Origin: UBA12078 sp964556955
GTDB taxonomy: Bacteria; Patescibacteriota; Dojkabacteria; SC72
Length of the DNA stretch: 16,503 nucleotides
Assembly (NCBI GenBank): GCA_964556955.1
Contig: CAZKXP010000013.1
Location: 1 to 16,503 of the forward strand
Direction: 5' to 3'
A program made the translations under genes and the position numbers. Under the pieces are notes generated by a model. The model was not told where the DNA came from, made no database searches, and saw only the letters and a program-made list of their open reading frames with translations. This document shows positions 1-5,573 of this stretch, piece by piece (the stretch's first letter is position 1; each line of letters starts with the position of its first letter).

Positions 1-90
1 AATTAAGGCAGATTTACGCATAGATTATACTTAATTTAGGGTATATTTGTCGATGGCAGTTAATATATTTAAAATCCATGAGGTAAATCG

Positions 91-118
91 ATGAGGTCTG
101 ACCTAGGTCAGACCTCAT
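91..118. repeat. Perfect 28-bp palindrome made of two 11-bp palindromic units
   Basis: The two 14-base halves are exact reverse complements. The core is two abutting units, AGGTCTGACCT and AGGTCAGACCT, each itself a palindrome around a central base. Such a tandem arrangement fits an operator for a dimeric repressor, a cruciform, or the end of a mobile element. The sequence does not say which. Confidence 0.8.
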
Positions 119-286
119 ACCTCTGCTTCCCCTGAAAACCTATGTCTGTTAAGACGAACAAGCTTTTCCGGAGTTTCTTATGAGGATTTGAAGAAGGGGT
201 GATTTTACCGCAATGGTGATAGCACTTAACGAGGGGAAATCTCTCACAAACTCAGTCAATCCAACGAAAATTGTATCTGTACAGGA

Positions 287-310
287 ATGAGGACTGTCCT
301 AGGTCTGACC
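287..310. repeat. Second, degenerate copy of the tandem palindromic motif
   Basis: This segment matches 91-114 at 21 of 24 positions. All three differences are A/T swaps. It reads as AGGACTGTCCT followed by AGGTCTGACC, again two abutting palindromic units. The swap pairs at 293 and 297 compensate each other, so the first unit keeps its symmetry. The copies are 196 bp apart in direct orientation. Confidence 0.7.
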
Positions 311-339
311 GGGGCCTGGGGTATGGGGGCATGCATAAG

Positions 340-366
340 AAAAAAAGAGCCATATTGCTATGGCTC
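340..366 (-). terminator. Rho-independent terminator of the rplJ-rplL operon
   Basis: Read on the minus strand, an 8-bp stem (359-366 with 347-354, GAGCCATA/TATGGCTC) with a 4-base loop is followed by seven T (340-346). It starts 27 bases after the rplL stop codon. Confidence 0.9.
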
Positions 367-392
367 CTTTGTATATCTGATTAGTAAAGATA

Positions 393-794
393 TTACTGTA
401 ATTCAACAGTAGCACCTGCTTCCTCAAACTTAGCTTTGATAGCTTCTGCATCTTCCTTCTTAACACCTTCTTTAACGGTCTGAGGAGCTGCATCTACCAT
501 ATCCTTAGCCTCTTTGAGTCCAAGTTCAGTGATCTCTCTTACTACCTTGATGACACCGATCTTGTTTGCACCAGCATCTTTGAGAACAATGTTAAACATT
601 GATTTCTCTTCGACCTCTTCTGCTGGAGCTGCTGCTACTGCAACTGCTGCTACAGGAGCTGCTGCGCTTACTCCAAACTTGTCTTCCATGACTTTTACCA
701 AGTCTGCAAGTTCGAGAACTGTCATCTTTTCTACAATTTCCATCACTTTCTTTCCATTCTCTGAAAGCTCTGGTAATACTTTTGCTTCGTCCAT
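393..794 (-). CDS. rplL: Ribosomal protein bL12 (L7/L12)
   Basis: Multimeric stalk protein of the large ribosomal subunit; it recruits and activates the translational GTPases. The 133 residues show the full family layout: an N-terminal dimerisation helix pair (about residues 10-40, VLELADLVKVMEDKFGV), an Ala/Val/Pro-rich flexible hinge (about 43-60), and the C-terminal globular domain with the KIGVIKVVREITELGLKEAK core (about 77-96). Length is slightly above the usual 120-125. It follows rplJ with a 42-bp gap and shares its promoter; the strong terminator lies directly after it. No Shine-Dalgarno sequence is visible before the ATG. Identity is certain. Confidence 0.98.
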   Translation of the reverse strand: MDEAKVLPELSENGKKVMEIVEKMTVLELADLVKVMEDKFGVSAAAPVAAVAVAAAPAEEVEEKSMFNIVLKDAGANKIGVIKVVREITELGLKEAKDMVDAAPQTVKEGVKKEDAEAIKAKFEEAGATVELQ

Positions 795-836
795 TTTGTA
801 GATATGTATTAAATTAAATAACTAAAATAATGTTCA

Positions 837-1358
837 CTAAGCATTCTTTTCAGAAATGCCCTTTAGAACCACAGTCAAACCTCTGACATTGCCAGTGACG
901 GCATTCATAAAGCCAGAGAGTGGAGCAGTCATACTGCCAAGCAACTTGCTTAGTAATACCTCTCTCGATGGTATCTCTGCTAATTGCATGACCTTTTCTG
1001 CTGTCAAAAATTCTCCTTCATATACACCGCTTCTTGCATCGAGGAGCTCAGTTGTTTTCTGCATCTCTTTTACCAATTTTGCCGGTGCTGTAGGGTCTTC
1101 ATCAAAGAAGATTATTGCTGTAGGACCATCAAAGTCTTGTACTTGTACGGGTTGATCAGTTTCCTGCAATGCTATTTTGAAGATACTATTCTTAAGTACT
1201 TCATAGTTAGCTCCCACGCCTTTTAATTTGATTTTAAGACCTGTGGTGGTCTTTGTATCTGTTTTGTCAGAATTGACTAAGAGGTATCCACCCTTGTTTT
1301 TAAGGATTTCTTTATACTCATTTAGTAACTCTGTCTTTTGAACACGAGTTTTAGACAT
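837..1358 (-). CDS. rplJ: Ribosomal protein uL10 (L10)
   Basis: L10 anchors the L7/L12 dimers to 23S rRNA at the base of the ribosomal stalk. The 173-residue product has the expected N-terminal rRNA-binding domain (MSKTRVQKTELLNEYKEIL, then the NSIFKIAL segment) and the FDGPTAIIFFDEDP stretch typical of the family. Its C-terminal helix (about 145-170) should bind L12 dimers. It is the first gene of a two-gene operon with rplL. The ATG at 1358 is preceded by an AT-rich leader without a Shine-Dalgarno match. The ~78-nt leader carries a hairpin and may be the site of L10(L12) feedback, as in other bacteria; that part is inference. Confidence 0.97.
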   Translation of the reverse strand: MSKTRVQKTELLNEYKEILKNKGGYLLVNSDKTDTKTTTGLKIKLKGVGANYEVLKNSIFKIALQETDQPVQVQDFDGPTAIIFFDEDPTAPAKLVKEMQKTTELLDARSGVYEGEFLTAEKVMQLAEIPSREVLLSKLLGSMTAPLSGFMNAVTGNVRGLTVVLKGISEKNA

Positions 1359-1393
1359 ATTATTATTTATTTAATTGAATTCACTATTACCTC

Positions 1394-1418
1394 ACAAGGA
1401 TTTATTTCTATACCTTGT
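1394..1418 (-). promoter_or_regulatory. Hairpin in the rplJ 5' leader
   Basis: ACAAGG at 1394-1399 pairs with CCTTGT at 1413-1418 across a 13-base A/T-rich loop. It lies in the transcribed leader between the rplJ promoter and its ATG. L10 leaders are known autoregulatory sites in bacteria, but the known L10-binding kink-turn is not evident here, so a regulatory role is only suggested. Confidence 0.4.
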
Positions 1419-1442
1419 TTCTTAGGTTAATATATGGATTGG

Positions 1443-1471
1443 ATTATATCAGTAGAATGGGGGAGGGTCAA
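1443..1471 (-). promoter_or_regulatory. Promoter of rplJ-rplL
   Basis: On the minus strand: -35 TTGACC (1466-1471), a 17-bp spacer beginning with CTCCCCC, and -10 TATAAT (1443-1448) with an extended TGA just before it. Predicted start of transcription is near 1436. The -35, spacing and C-rich tract match the rpmG promoter at 5574-5602. Confidence 0.88.
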
Positions 1472-1483
1472 GGACTTGCTCGG

Positions 1484-1563
1484 GGAGGTGGATCTATGAA
1501 ATATTCAAAAAACTACGCGTAGTTTTTAATTTTTTGAATAAATACATTCATGATCCACCCTCC
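1484..1563. repeat. 80-bp extended imperfect inverted repeat
   Basis: Paired blocks run inward: TGGATC 1489-1494 with GATCCA 1552-1557 (GG/CC and AGG-like pairs continue outward), ATGAA 1496-1500 with TTCAT 1547-1551, and TATTCAAAAAA 1502-1512 with TTTTTTGAATA 1530-1540. At the centre the bases at 1511-1524 form a perfect palindrome around ACGCGT. It fills the gap between the end of the cysteine-rich gene and the rplJ -35 element. It may end transcription of the upstream gene, insulate the promoter, or be a small non-autonomous mobile element. No clean U-tract follows it on either strand. Confidence 0.7.
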
Positions 1564-1591
1564 GGGTTTGCAAGTCTACCGATTTTTCAAA

Positions 1592-2023
1592 TTACCAAGC
1601 GAAATCTTCCGTTAACAACGAAGGATTTCGCCCTTTAAGGGAGGGAATAATCTGGAGGATTTCGTCTCCATTTCCGTGCTTAACTTTTGTACCTCTTGGG
1701 AAGGCTGGTTCTTGTTTTATCAACGACAAGTATGTGTTTTCATCCTTTGTTACTCGTCGCAAATAGAATATGATGCCCTCCTTTGTGCAAAGTTTGATAC
1801 GGTTATCTTTTTCTTTATTGGAGATAATGTGGAATCGCTTTTCTTCCAGGATGAAGATTTGCCCTTCGATTCGAGGTAATACCTTTCGTGGTAAAACTAC
1901 GATTTTGGGGTCTGAGGAGAAAGCTTCCCTTTTAATAGGGGCGTCTTGGAAAAGCGTTCCAGGGACTTCGTCATTTCTTGGACAGGTAGAGCAGAATTTA
2001 CCGCTTTCGCATAGATTACACAT
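1592..2023 (-). CDS. Unrecognised small protein with N-terminal four-cysteine cluster
   Basis: I do not recognise the family. The 143 residues start with CNLC and CSTC (Cys 2, 5, 11, 14), a CxxC-x5-CxxC spacing that could bind zinc. A charged, beta-rich middle follows, about residues 50-120 (for example GQIFILEEKRFHII and GIIFYLRRV). There is no signal peptide or membrane segment. The start is supported by AAGGGAG a few bases before the ATG and by a good promoter at 2092-2120. The last 11 codons lie inside an inverted repeat (1599-1631). It sits in the island between rplA and rplJ on the same strand as both. The central part looks faintly like the product of the next gene (2253-2594), which may be coincidence. 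Confidence 0.75.
   Translation of the reverse strand: MCNLCESGKFCSTCPRNDEVPGTLFQDAPIKREAFSSDPKIVVLPRKVLPRIEGQIFILEEKRFHIISNKEKDNRIKLCTKEGIIFYLRRVTKDENTYLSLIKQEPAFPRGTKVKHGNGDEILQIIPSLKGRNPSLLTEDFAW
1599..1631 (-). repeat. 15-bp inverted repeat inside the end of a coding region
   Basis: Bases 1599-1613 pair with 1617-1631, leaving a 3-base loop (1614-1616); there is one mismatch (1609/1621) and one G-T pair (1607/1623). The repeat encodes residues NPSLLTEDFA just before the stop of the cysteine-rich gene. It may serve as that gene's transcript-end hairpin, since TTTGAAAAA follows on the minus strand, or be a palindromic insertion read in frame. Confidence 0.7.
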
Positions 2024-2058
2024 TTTAATACTCCCTTGAGGAATCTAGATTGGTAAGA

Positions 2059-2085
2059 GCAACGATAGGTCGGTAGACCTGTTGC
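2059..2085 (-). promoter_or_regulatory. Hairpin at the start of the cysteine-rich gene's mRNA
   Basis: GCAAC (2059-2063) pairs with GTTGC (2081-2085), and AGGTC (2067-2071) with GACCT (2076-2080), around a 4-base loop with a 3-base bulge. It begins at the predicted transcription start, so it would cap the 5' end of the mRNA or act as an operator. The AGGTC/GACCT arms recall the units at 91-118. Confidence 0.5.
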
Positions 2086-2091
2086 CTAAAT

Positions 2092-2120
2092 ATTCTATCC
2101 TATAACGAAGCTTGTGTAAA
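2092..2120 (-). promoter_or_regulatory. Promoter of the cysteine-rich gene
   Basis: On the minus strand: -35 TTTACA (2115-2120), 17-bp spacer, -10 TAGAAT (2092-2097) in the context GGATAGAATAT. The same -35 hexamer, spacer length and -10 context recur before the neighbouring gene at 2253-2594. Confidence 0.8.
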
Positions 2121-2149
2121 GAGAGAAAGCAGAGCTGGCAGATGTTTAT

Positions 2150-2172
2150 AGAAATAAAAGCCTAATGGGCCT
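2150..2172 (-). terminator. Weak rho-independent terminator of gene 2253-2594
   Basis: On the minus strand AGGCC (2168-2172) pairs with GGCTT (2158-2162) around loop CATTA and is followed by a T-rich run. The stem has only 5 bp including a G-T pair. Confidence 0.45.
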
Positions 2173-2252
2173 CTAGAACGCTCACTAAGCTACCACCAGC
2201 TCACTCTCTGTCTTTGGTTGTCTCTTAAACTAGAAATTGATTTCGATGATTT

Positions 2253-2594
2253 TTATCCGAATTGAGGACACAAAATTTCTTGAACTTCTTTCATGCCATC
2301 ATCGAGGAAAAACATTACGCTGCAATTATTATATCGCGTTGTCGTGCAATTCCTCGTCGCTGTGATGTTGTCCCCACGCTTTTCTTTTCTTCCCGCTTTG
2401 AATGCAACTCCGTGAAGATACAAATTCCCACGTGCAATATGGAAATCGGATTCTTCATTTGAAGCAGAAATCAAAATACCCCTTTTTGGAATTACCAGAA
2501 ATAATTTTCCTGATGGACTGACGAGAGATTTTAGATCCCCGTAGTCTTCTATTATTTCGTATTTCTCCCCTTGGTAGTCAATGAAGTTTTTCAT
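2253..2594 (-). CDS. Unrecognised small protein
   Basis: I do not recognise the 113-residue product. It is predicted cytosolic and beta-rich, with an N-terminal YQGEKYEIIEDYGDLKSLVSPSGKLFLVIPKRG stretch that suggests a small barrel or beta-sheet domain (residues about 7-40) and a basic patch AGRKEKRG near residue 67. Two cysteines near 83 and 91 and one near the end (CPQFG) are seen. The ATG at 2594 follows AGGACGGG, an acceptable ribosome-binding site, and a good promoter lies upstream. Like its neighbour at 1592-2023 it is a stand-alone gene within the island between rplA and rplJ, so both look accessory rather than ribosomal. Confidence 0.65.
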   Translation of the reverse strand: MKNFIDYQGEKYEIIEDYGDLKSLVSPSGKLFLVIPKRGILISASNEESDFHIARGNLYLHGVAFKAGRKEKRGDNITATRNCTTTRYNNCSVMFFLDDGMKEVQEILCPQFG

Positions 2595-2663
2595 TAAAGA
2601 ATTCCCGTCCTTTTTTTTGTAAGAATGAATTTTCTAGTTTTAAGAGCAATAAGACAGCCCATA

Positions 2664-2693
2664 TTCTATCCCATAATATATATATTGTAAAGC
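2664..2693 (-). promoter_or_regulatory. Promoter of gene 2253-2594
   Basis: On the minus strand TTTACA, a 17-bp A/T-rich spacer ending in GGGA, and TAGAAT followed by AT. It repeats the architecture of the promoter at 2092-2120. Predicted transcription starts about 65-70 bases before the ATG. Confidence 0.75.
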
Positions 2694-2704
2694 CATGAGT
2701 ATTG

Positions 2705-2723
2705 TAGTAGTATTGTGCTACTA
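2705..2723. promoter_or_regulatory. Inverted repeat before the toxin-antitoxin genes, possible operator
   Basis: TAGTAG (2705-2710) and CTACTA (2718-2723) form an inverted repeat 19-37 bases before the antitoxin ATG, overlapping the likely promoter region. RelB-type antitoxins commonly repress their own operon by binding such repeats, so an operator role is plausible inference. Confidence 0.45.
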
Positions 2724-2741
2724 ATATGTGAGTATAAATAT

Positions 2742-3026
2742 ATGGCAGACTATACAAATCGATTACAAGTGGGAGTATCTGGTACTCTTTTAAATCAATT
2801 AAGAGACAGAGCTAACTATACAGGAGTAACACTACCTGAATATGTAAGGCATGTATTGATAAAAGAGATAGAGGAGAATGAAATTGAAACATTAAGTCCC
2901 GAATTAGAAGAGGAGATGGAGCAGGCTATCAAGGACTATAAAGCTGGTAAGCTGAAAACATATAAAAATGTAGATGAAATGGTTAACACCTGGGAAAAGG
3001 AATGGGAGGAAGAAGATGCTGAATAG
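2742..3026 (+). CDS. Antitoxin of a RelBE/YafQ-type toxin-antitoxin pair
   Basis: The 94-residue acidic protein would neutralise the downstream ribonuclease toxin and repress its own operon. The N-terminal half has a short beta strand (RLQVGVSG) followed by two helices (LLNQLRDRANYTG and TLPEYVRHVLIKEIEE), which fits a ribbon-helix-helix DNA-binding fold at about residues 6-47. The C-terminal half is very acidic and helical (EELEEEMEQAIKDY onward), as expected for a toxin-wrapping tail. I placed the start at ATG 2742; an upstream in-frame TTG at 2715 lies inside the inverted repeat. The stop overlaps the toxin start by 11 bases, typical of coupled toxin-antitoxin genes. Confidence 0.82.
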   Translation: MADYTNRLQVGVSGTLLNQLRDRANYTGVTLPEYVRHVLIKEIEENEIETLSPELEEEMEQAIKDYKAGKLKTYKNVDEMVNTWEKEWEEEDAE

Positions 3027-3309
3027 ATATACGGTAATTCCTCAAAGGGGTTTTGAGAGAAAGCTCCATCTTTTTTACAAAAAAGATAGGGATCTATACG
3101 CACACATAATACTTGTAATGGGGGAATTAGAAATTAATCCATTTGATAGGCACTTGCGTACTCATAAAGTAAATTCTGTAAAAGGGGAGGATGCATATAG
3201 TTCTAGGGTAACTGGCGATATCCGTATCATATGGATTGTCCAAGATTCACAGATTATCATCCTCTTAGATGTGGGCGGTCATTCTGGAAGTAAAAAAGTA
3301 TATAAATAA
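3016..3309 (+). CDS. RelE/YafQ-type mRNA interferase toxin
   Basis: A 97-residue basic protein of the RelE/ParE superfamily; YafQ-like members cut mRNA on the ribosome. Supporting features are the helical N-terminal part (FERKLHLFYKKDRDLYAHI), the HLRTHKVNSVKG segment near residue 47, the beta core with Arg-rich VTGDIRIIWIV, and the ending LLDVGGHSGSKKVYK. That ending corresponds to the conserved LLDIGTHDEVY of YafQ-type toxins and includes a candidate catalytic His. The ATG at 3016 has GGGAGGAAG in front and overlaps the antitoxin end; an in-frame start 14 codons upstream would lack this site. Together with the antitoxin it forms a module between the rplA and rplJ operons, on the opposite strand. 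Confidence 0.85.
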   Translation: MLNRYTVIPQRGFERKLHLFYKKDRDLYAHIILVMGELEINPFDRHLRTHKVNSVKGEDAYSSRVTGDIRIIWIVQDSQIIILLDVGGHSGSKKVYK

Positions 3310-3310
3310 A

Positions 3311-3334
3311 AAAGACCCCTTTGCAGAGGTCTTT
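3311..3334. terminator. Terminator shared by the toxin gene and rplA
   Basis: AAAGACC (3311-3317) pairs with GGTCTTT (3328-3334). On the minus strand it ends in six T followed by ATT and would terminate the rpmG-rplA operon, 24 bases after the rplA stop. On the plus strand it follows the toxin stop directly but has a weaker T-run. Confidence 0.85.
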
Positions 3335-3357
3335 CAAATTCAAAATGTATATAGATC

Positions 3358-4041
3358 TTACTTAGAGTAGGTGATCTTAACACTTGCACCCATTGTAGGA
3401 GCAAAATGCATCTTCTGAAGAATCTGCTCGATAGGCTTACCCATAACATCCTCGATAGCAGAAACCGCTACATTGATATTCTCAATCAACTTAGCATCCT
3501 CCATATCTAACTTACCAACATTCATATGTATAACACCAGACTCATCACAAGCAAATGTTTGCTTACCCTTTTTGTATTCAGATACAGCTTTTTCTACATC
3601 ATCAGTAACTGTACCATTCTTAGGATTAGGCATAAGACCCTTAGGACCTAATTCTTTACCTAAAACAACAATCTTAGGCATTACTGCTGGAGTTGCAATA
3701 GCAACATCAAATTCAATCTTACCTGCTTTAACATCCTTCATCAATTGCTCCATCCCAACCAAGTCTGCACCTGCAGCCTTTGCAGCCTCGTCTTTGTCTG
3801 GAGTAGCAAATACTGCAATTCTTACAGCCTTAGTAGTATTAGAATTTGGTAAAGAAACTGCACCCTTAATGGATTTAGCATCTCTGTCCTTAGGTAACTT
3901 AATATCTACATGTAATTCTAAAGTACCCGTGAAGTTAGAGTAGGAGAGGCTCTTAGCCTTTTTTACACCCTCCGCAACAGCGTAGGTCATCTCTCTATCT
4001 AATCCCTTTGTACTTTTAATATATTTCTTTCCTCTTTTCAT
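3358..4041 (-). CDS. rplA: Ribosomal protein uL1 (L1)
   Basis: L1 forms the mobile L1 stalk of the large subunit, which helps release deacylated tRNA from the E site; in many bacteria it also represses its own operon. The 227 residues carry the usual signatures: LELHVDIKLPKDRDAKSIKGAVSLP near the N-terminus, the ELGPKGLMPNPKNGTVTDDV motif in the middle (about 130-150), and the C-terminal FAPTMGASVKI strand. Length is normal. It is the last gene of the operon, 19 bases after rplK. No Shine-Dalgarno match precedes the ATG. Some Patescibacteria lineages are reported to lack L1, so its presence helps narrow the host. Confidence 0.98.
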   Translation of the reverse strand: MKRGKKYIKSTKGLDREMTYAVAEGVKKAKSLSYSNFTGTLELHVDIKLPKDRDAKSIKGAVSLPNSNTTKAVRIAVFATPDKDEAAKAAGADLVGMEQLMKDVKAGKIEFDVAIATPAVMPKIVVLGKELGPKGLMPNPKNGTVTDDVEKAVSEYKKGKQTFACDESGVIHMNVGKLDMEDAKLIENINVAVSAIEDVMGKPIEQILQKMHFAPTMGASVKITYSK

Positions 4042-4060
4042 ATATTTATCTATCTAGTAA

Positions 4061-4486
4061 TTAAAGTTGAACATCTACGCCCATCTGCTTTGCAGTACCA
4101 GCAATTATCTTTGCTGCTTGCTCTGGATCAGATGTATTTAGATCTGGCATCTTAATCTCTACAATCTTCATAATCTGCTCCTTCGTAAGCTTCCCAACCT
4201 TGTTTAAGTTTGGTCTAGCAGAACCAAGATTGATATGTAACTCTCTTCTGATCAACTCTGACGTTGGAGGAGTCTTTAATTCAAAAGAGAATGTTCTATC
4301 CTCATATATGGTTAAGATTACCGGAGTCAAAATACCATTGTCTTCTTTAGTTTTCTCATTGAACTGAGTACAAAAATCTCCAGCATTAATACCATATGGT
4401 GCCAATGTAGGACCAATAGGGGGAGCCATGGTTGCTCTACCTGCTGGAATTGTAATCTTAATTATCTTTTTTACTTCTTTTGCCAT
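4061..4486 (-). CDS. rplK: Ribosomal protein uL11 (L11)
   Basis: L11 binds the GTPase-associated region of 23S rRNA at the stalk base. The 141-residue product has the N-terminal signature KITIPAGRATMAPPIGPTLAPYGINAGDFC (about 9-38), with the proline-rich helix cap, and the C-terminal rRNA-binding domain (about 70-141, including PDLNTSDPEQAAKIIAGTAKQMGV). Length is the family norm. It lies 16 bases after nusG and 19 before rplA. The ATG is preceded only by an A/T-rich sequence. Confidence 0.98.
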   Translation of the reverse strand: MAKEVKKIIKITIPAGRATMAPPIGPTLAPYGINAGDFCTQFNEKTKEDNGILTPVILTIYEDRTFSFELKTPPTSELIRRELHINLGSARPNLNKVGKLTKEQIMKIVEIKMPDLNTSDPEQAAKIIAGTAKQMGVDVQL

Positions 4487-4502
4487 ATCAATATATTTTT
4501 AA

Positions 4503-5060
4503 CTAAATTTTGCTTACCTGTGTAAGATCTAACTCAACAGGTGCTTCTCTACCAAGGAAAGTAATGAGGACTGTTATCTTTCCTTTTGCAGTATCTATAC
4601 TTTGTACACTACCGATGAAGTCGGCAAACGCGCCTTCTGTAACCTTGACCGCTTCACCAACACTAAATGACGTTTGGAATGAAGGAGTCTCTACTTCCAT
4701 GAACTTGGTAATTGCTTTTACTTCTGATTCAGGTAATGGCTTCGGATATTTATCTGTCTTTACAAAACCTCTTACACCCTCAGTATTCTTAACCAAATCC
4801 CATGTTTTGTTATCCAGTTCCATCTTTACTAATACATATCCTGGAAAGATCTTCTCTTCTTTAACATCCTGCTTACCTTTTTTAACAAAGATTTTCTTCT
4901 GAGTTGGAACCAAAATATCAACAATCTTGTCTTCCATACCCGTAGCTTCAATTCTCTGTTTTAATTCCTTCTGAATACTATTCTCATATCCAGTTCTGAT
5001 ATTTAAAACATACCATTTTGCATTTGGATTCTCTTTTTTTGTTTCTTCTTTCTTTGCCAT
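4503..5060 (-). CDS. nusG: Transcription elongation/antitermination factor NusG
   Basis: NusG binds the RNA polymerase clamp and links it to Rho or to the ribosome. The 185 residues show the NGN domain (residues 14-110: AKWYVLNIRTGYENSIQKEL, then the KIFPGYVLVKMEL motif near 67-79) and a C-terminal KOW domain (about 130-185: VGEAVKVTEGAFADFIGSV). Length is usual. The gene sits directly after secE with an 10-base gap, the classic secE-nusG-rplK order. A weak AAAGAAAG precedes the ATG. Confidence 0.98.
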   Translation of the reverse strand: MAKKEETKKENPNAKWYVLNIRTGYENSIQKELKQRIEATGMEDKIVDILVPTQKKIFVKKGKQDVKEEKIFPGYVLVKMELDNKTWDLVKNTEGVRGFVKTDKYPKPLPESEVKAITKFMEVETPSFQTSFSVGEAVKVTEGAFADFIGSVQSIDTAKGKITVLITFLGREAPVELDLTQVSKI

Positions 5061-5070
5061 CTTTCTTTAA

Positions 5071-5244
5071 TTAAACATTAAGAAACCAGTCTCTAATTTT
5101 GTAGAGTCCTAGGTCTAAACCAAGAATTAGCAGGGTGATTATACCACATATAATTAGGGTATATATGGTCAAAATTCCGATCTGCTTCCATGTAGGCCAC
5201 TTGGTTTTCTTTAATTCTGTAACTATATTTCTAAATATATTCAT
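5071..5244 (-). CDS. secE: Preprotein translocase subunit SecE
   Basis: Small tail-type membrane subunit that clamps SecY in the protein-conducting channel. I start it at ATG 5244, giving 57 residues: an amphipathic helix with the conserved ELKKTKWPTWKQ motif (about 10-21) followed by one transmembrane segment (about 24-47). This is the minimal single-span form. A longer frame reading back to 5319 would run through the tRNA-Trp gene and is rejected. It begins 14 bases after the tRNA 3' end. Confidence 0.95.
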   Translation of the reverse strand: MNIFRNIVTELKKTKWPTWKQIGILTIYTLIICGIITLLILGLDLGLYKIRDWFLNV

Positions 5245-5258
5245 TTTCTTTGTATATT

Positions 5259-5335
5259 TGGCAGGCCCACCCTGACTCGAACAGGGAACTACGGTTTTGG
5301 AGACCGCTGTTTGAACCAATTGAAACTATGGGCCC
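5259..5335 (-). tRNA. trnW: tRNA-Trp (anticodon CCA)
   Basis: A full cloverleaf is seen on the minus strand: acceptor GGGCCCA/TGGGCCT (with one G-T at the end), D stem GTTT/AAAC, anticodon stem GCGGT/ACCGT with loop CTCCAAA, T arm CCCTG-TTCGAGT-CAGGG, discriminator G and encoded CCA. It lies between rpmG and secE, so it must be excised from the ribosomal operon transcript. Confidence 0.97.
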
Positions 5336-5355
5336 CTAATTAATTAAAAGAGCTA

Positions 5356-5520
5356 TTATTTGACCTTAGTTTCTTTGTGAGCCGTATGCTTCTTACATAC
5401 TGGACAGTATTTATTCATTTCCATCTTTTCCTTAATATTCTTTGTTTTGAAGTCGGTATAGTTTTTGCTATCACATTCTGTACATTTGAAAGCAACTATA
5501 TCTCTTTTTACTTTTGCCAT
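5356..5520 (-). CDS. rpmG: Ribosomal protein bL33 (L33), zinc-ribbon form
   Basis: A 54-residue protein of the large ribosomal subunit near the E site. The translation starts MAKVKRDIVAFKCTEC and ends CPVCKKHTAHKETKVK. The two CxxC pairs (Cys 13/16 and 39/42) make this the zinc-binding form. The ATG at 5520 is preceded by AGAGGAAT, a fair ribosome-binding site, and ~45 bases upstream lies the promoter. It opens the rpmG-trnW-secE-nusG-rplK-rplA operon. Confidence 0.95.
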   Translation of the reverse strand: MAKVKRDIVAFKCTECDSKNYTDFKTKNIKEKMEMNKYCPVCKKHTAHKETKVK

Positions 5521-5573
5521 ATATTCCTCTGGGGTTCAATTTAAAAATGTATATATTGGGAAATATACTGCGT

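Larger units (their letters stand above)
1..392. other. Gene-free left margin with palindromic repeats and a weak transposase-like frame
   Basis: I recognise no gene here. The stretch holds a perfect 28-bp palindrome at 91-118, a degenerate second copy at 287-310, and the rplL terminator at 340-366. On the minus strand a 47-codon frame is open between stops at 252-254 and 108-110. Its end reads LTDIGFQGKQRYEV, which loosely recalls the D-x-G-F-Q-G signature of IS5-type DDE transposases. The residues PHKK lie before that signature rather than after it, so the match is doubtful and a decayed element is only a possibility. rpoB, the usual gene after rplL, does not appear in these 392 bases. Confidence 0.5.

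Noticed and set aside
299..493. Minus-strand frame overlapping the rplL end and terminator
   Set aside because: It runs through the rplL terminator hairpin in another frame and has no ribosome-binding site; the basic Leu/Lys composition is a frame artefact.
514..801. Plus-strand open frame opposite rplL, and similar frames opposite rplJ, rplA, nusG, mreB and topA
   Set aside because: They are mirror frames of clear genes on the other strand, with no promoter, ribosome-binding site or recognisable domain.
2173..2252. Possible T-box-like leader (GAGTGAGCTGGTGGTAGC on the minus strand)
   Set aside because: The T-box core and a specifier loop are not present, and the following gene has its own promoter and shows no link to amino-acid metabolism.
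5106..5120. GTCCTAGGTCT match to the repeat at 287-310
   Set aside because: It is a short match within the secE coding sequence, without the palindromic symmetry.
5245..5319. Longer secE reading frame with 25 extra N-terminal residues
   Set aside because: The extension translates the tRNA-Trp gene. ATG 5244 gives a normal minimal SecE.
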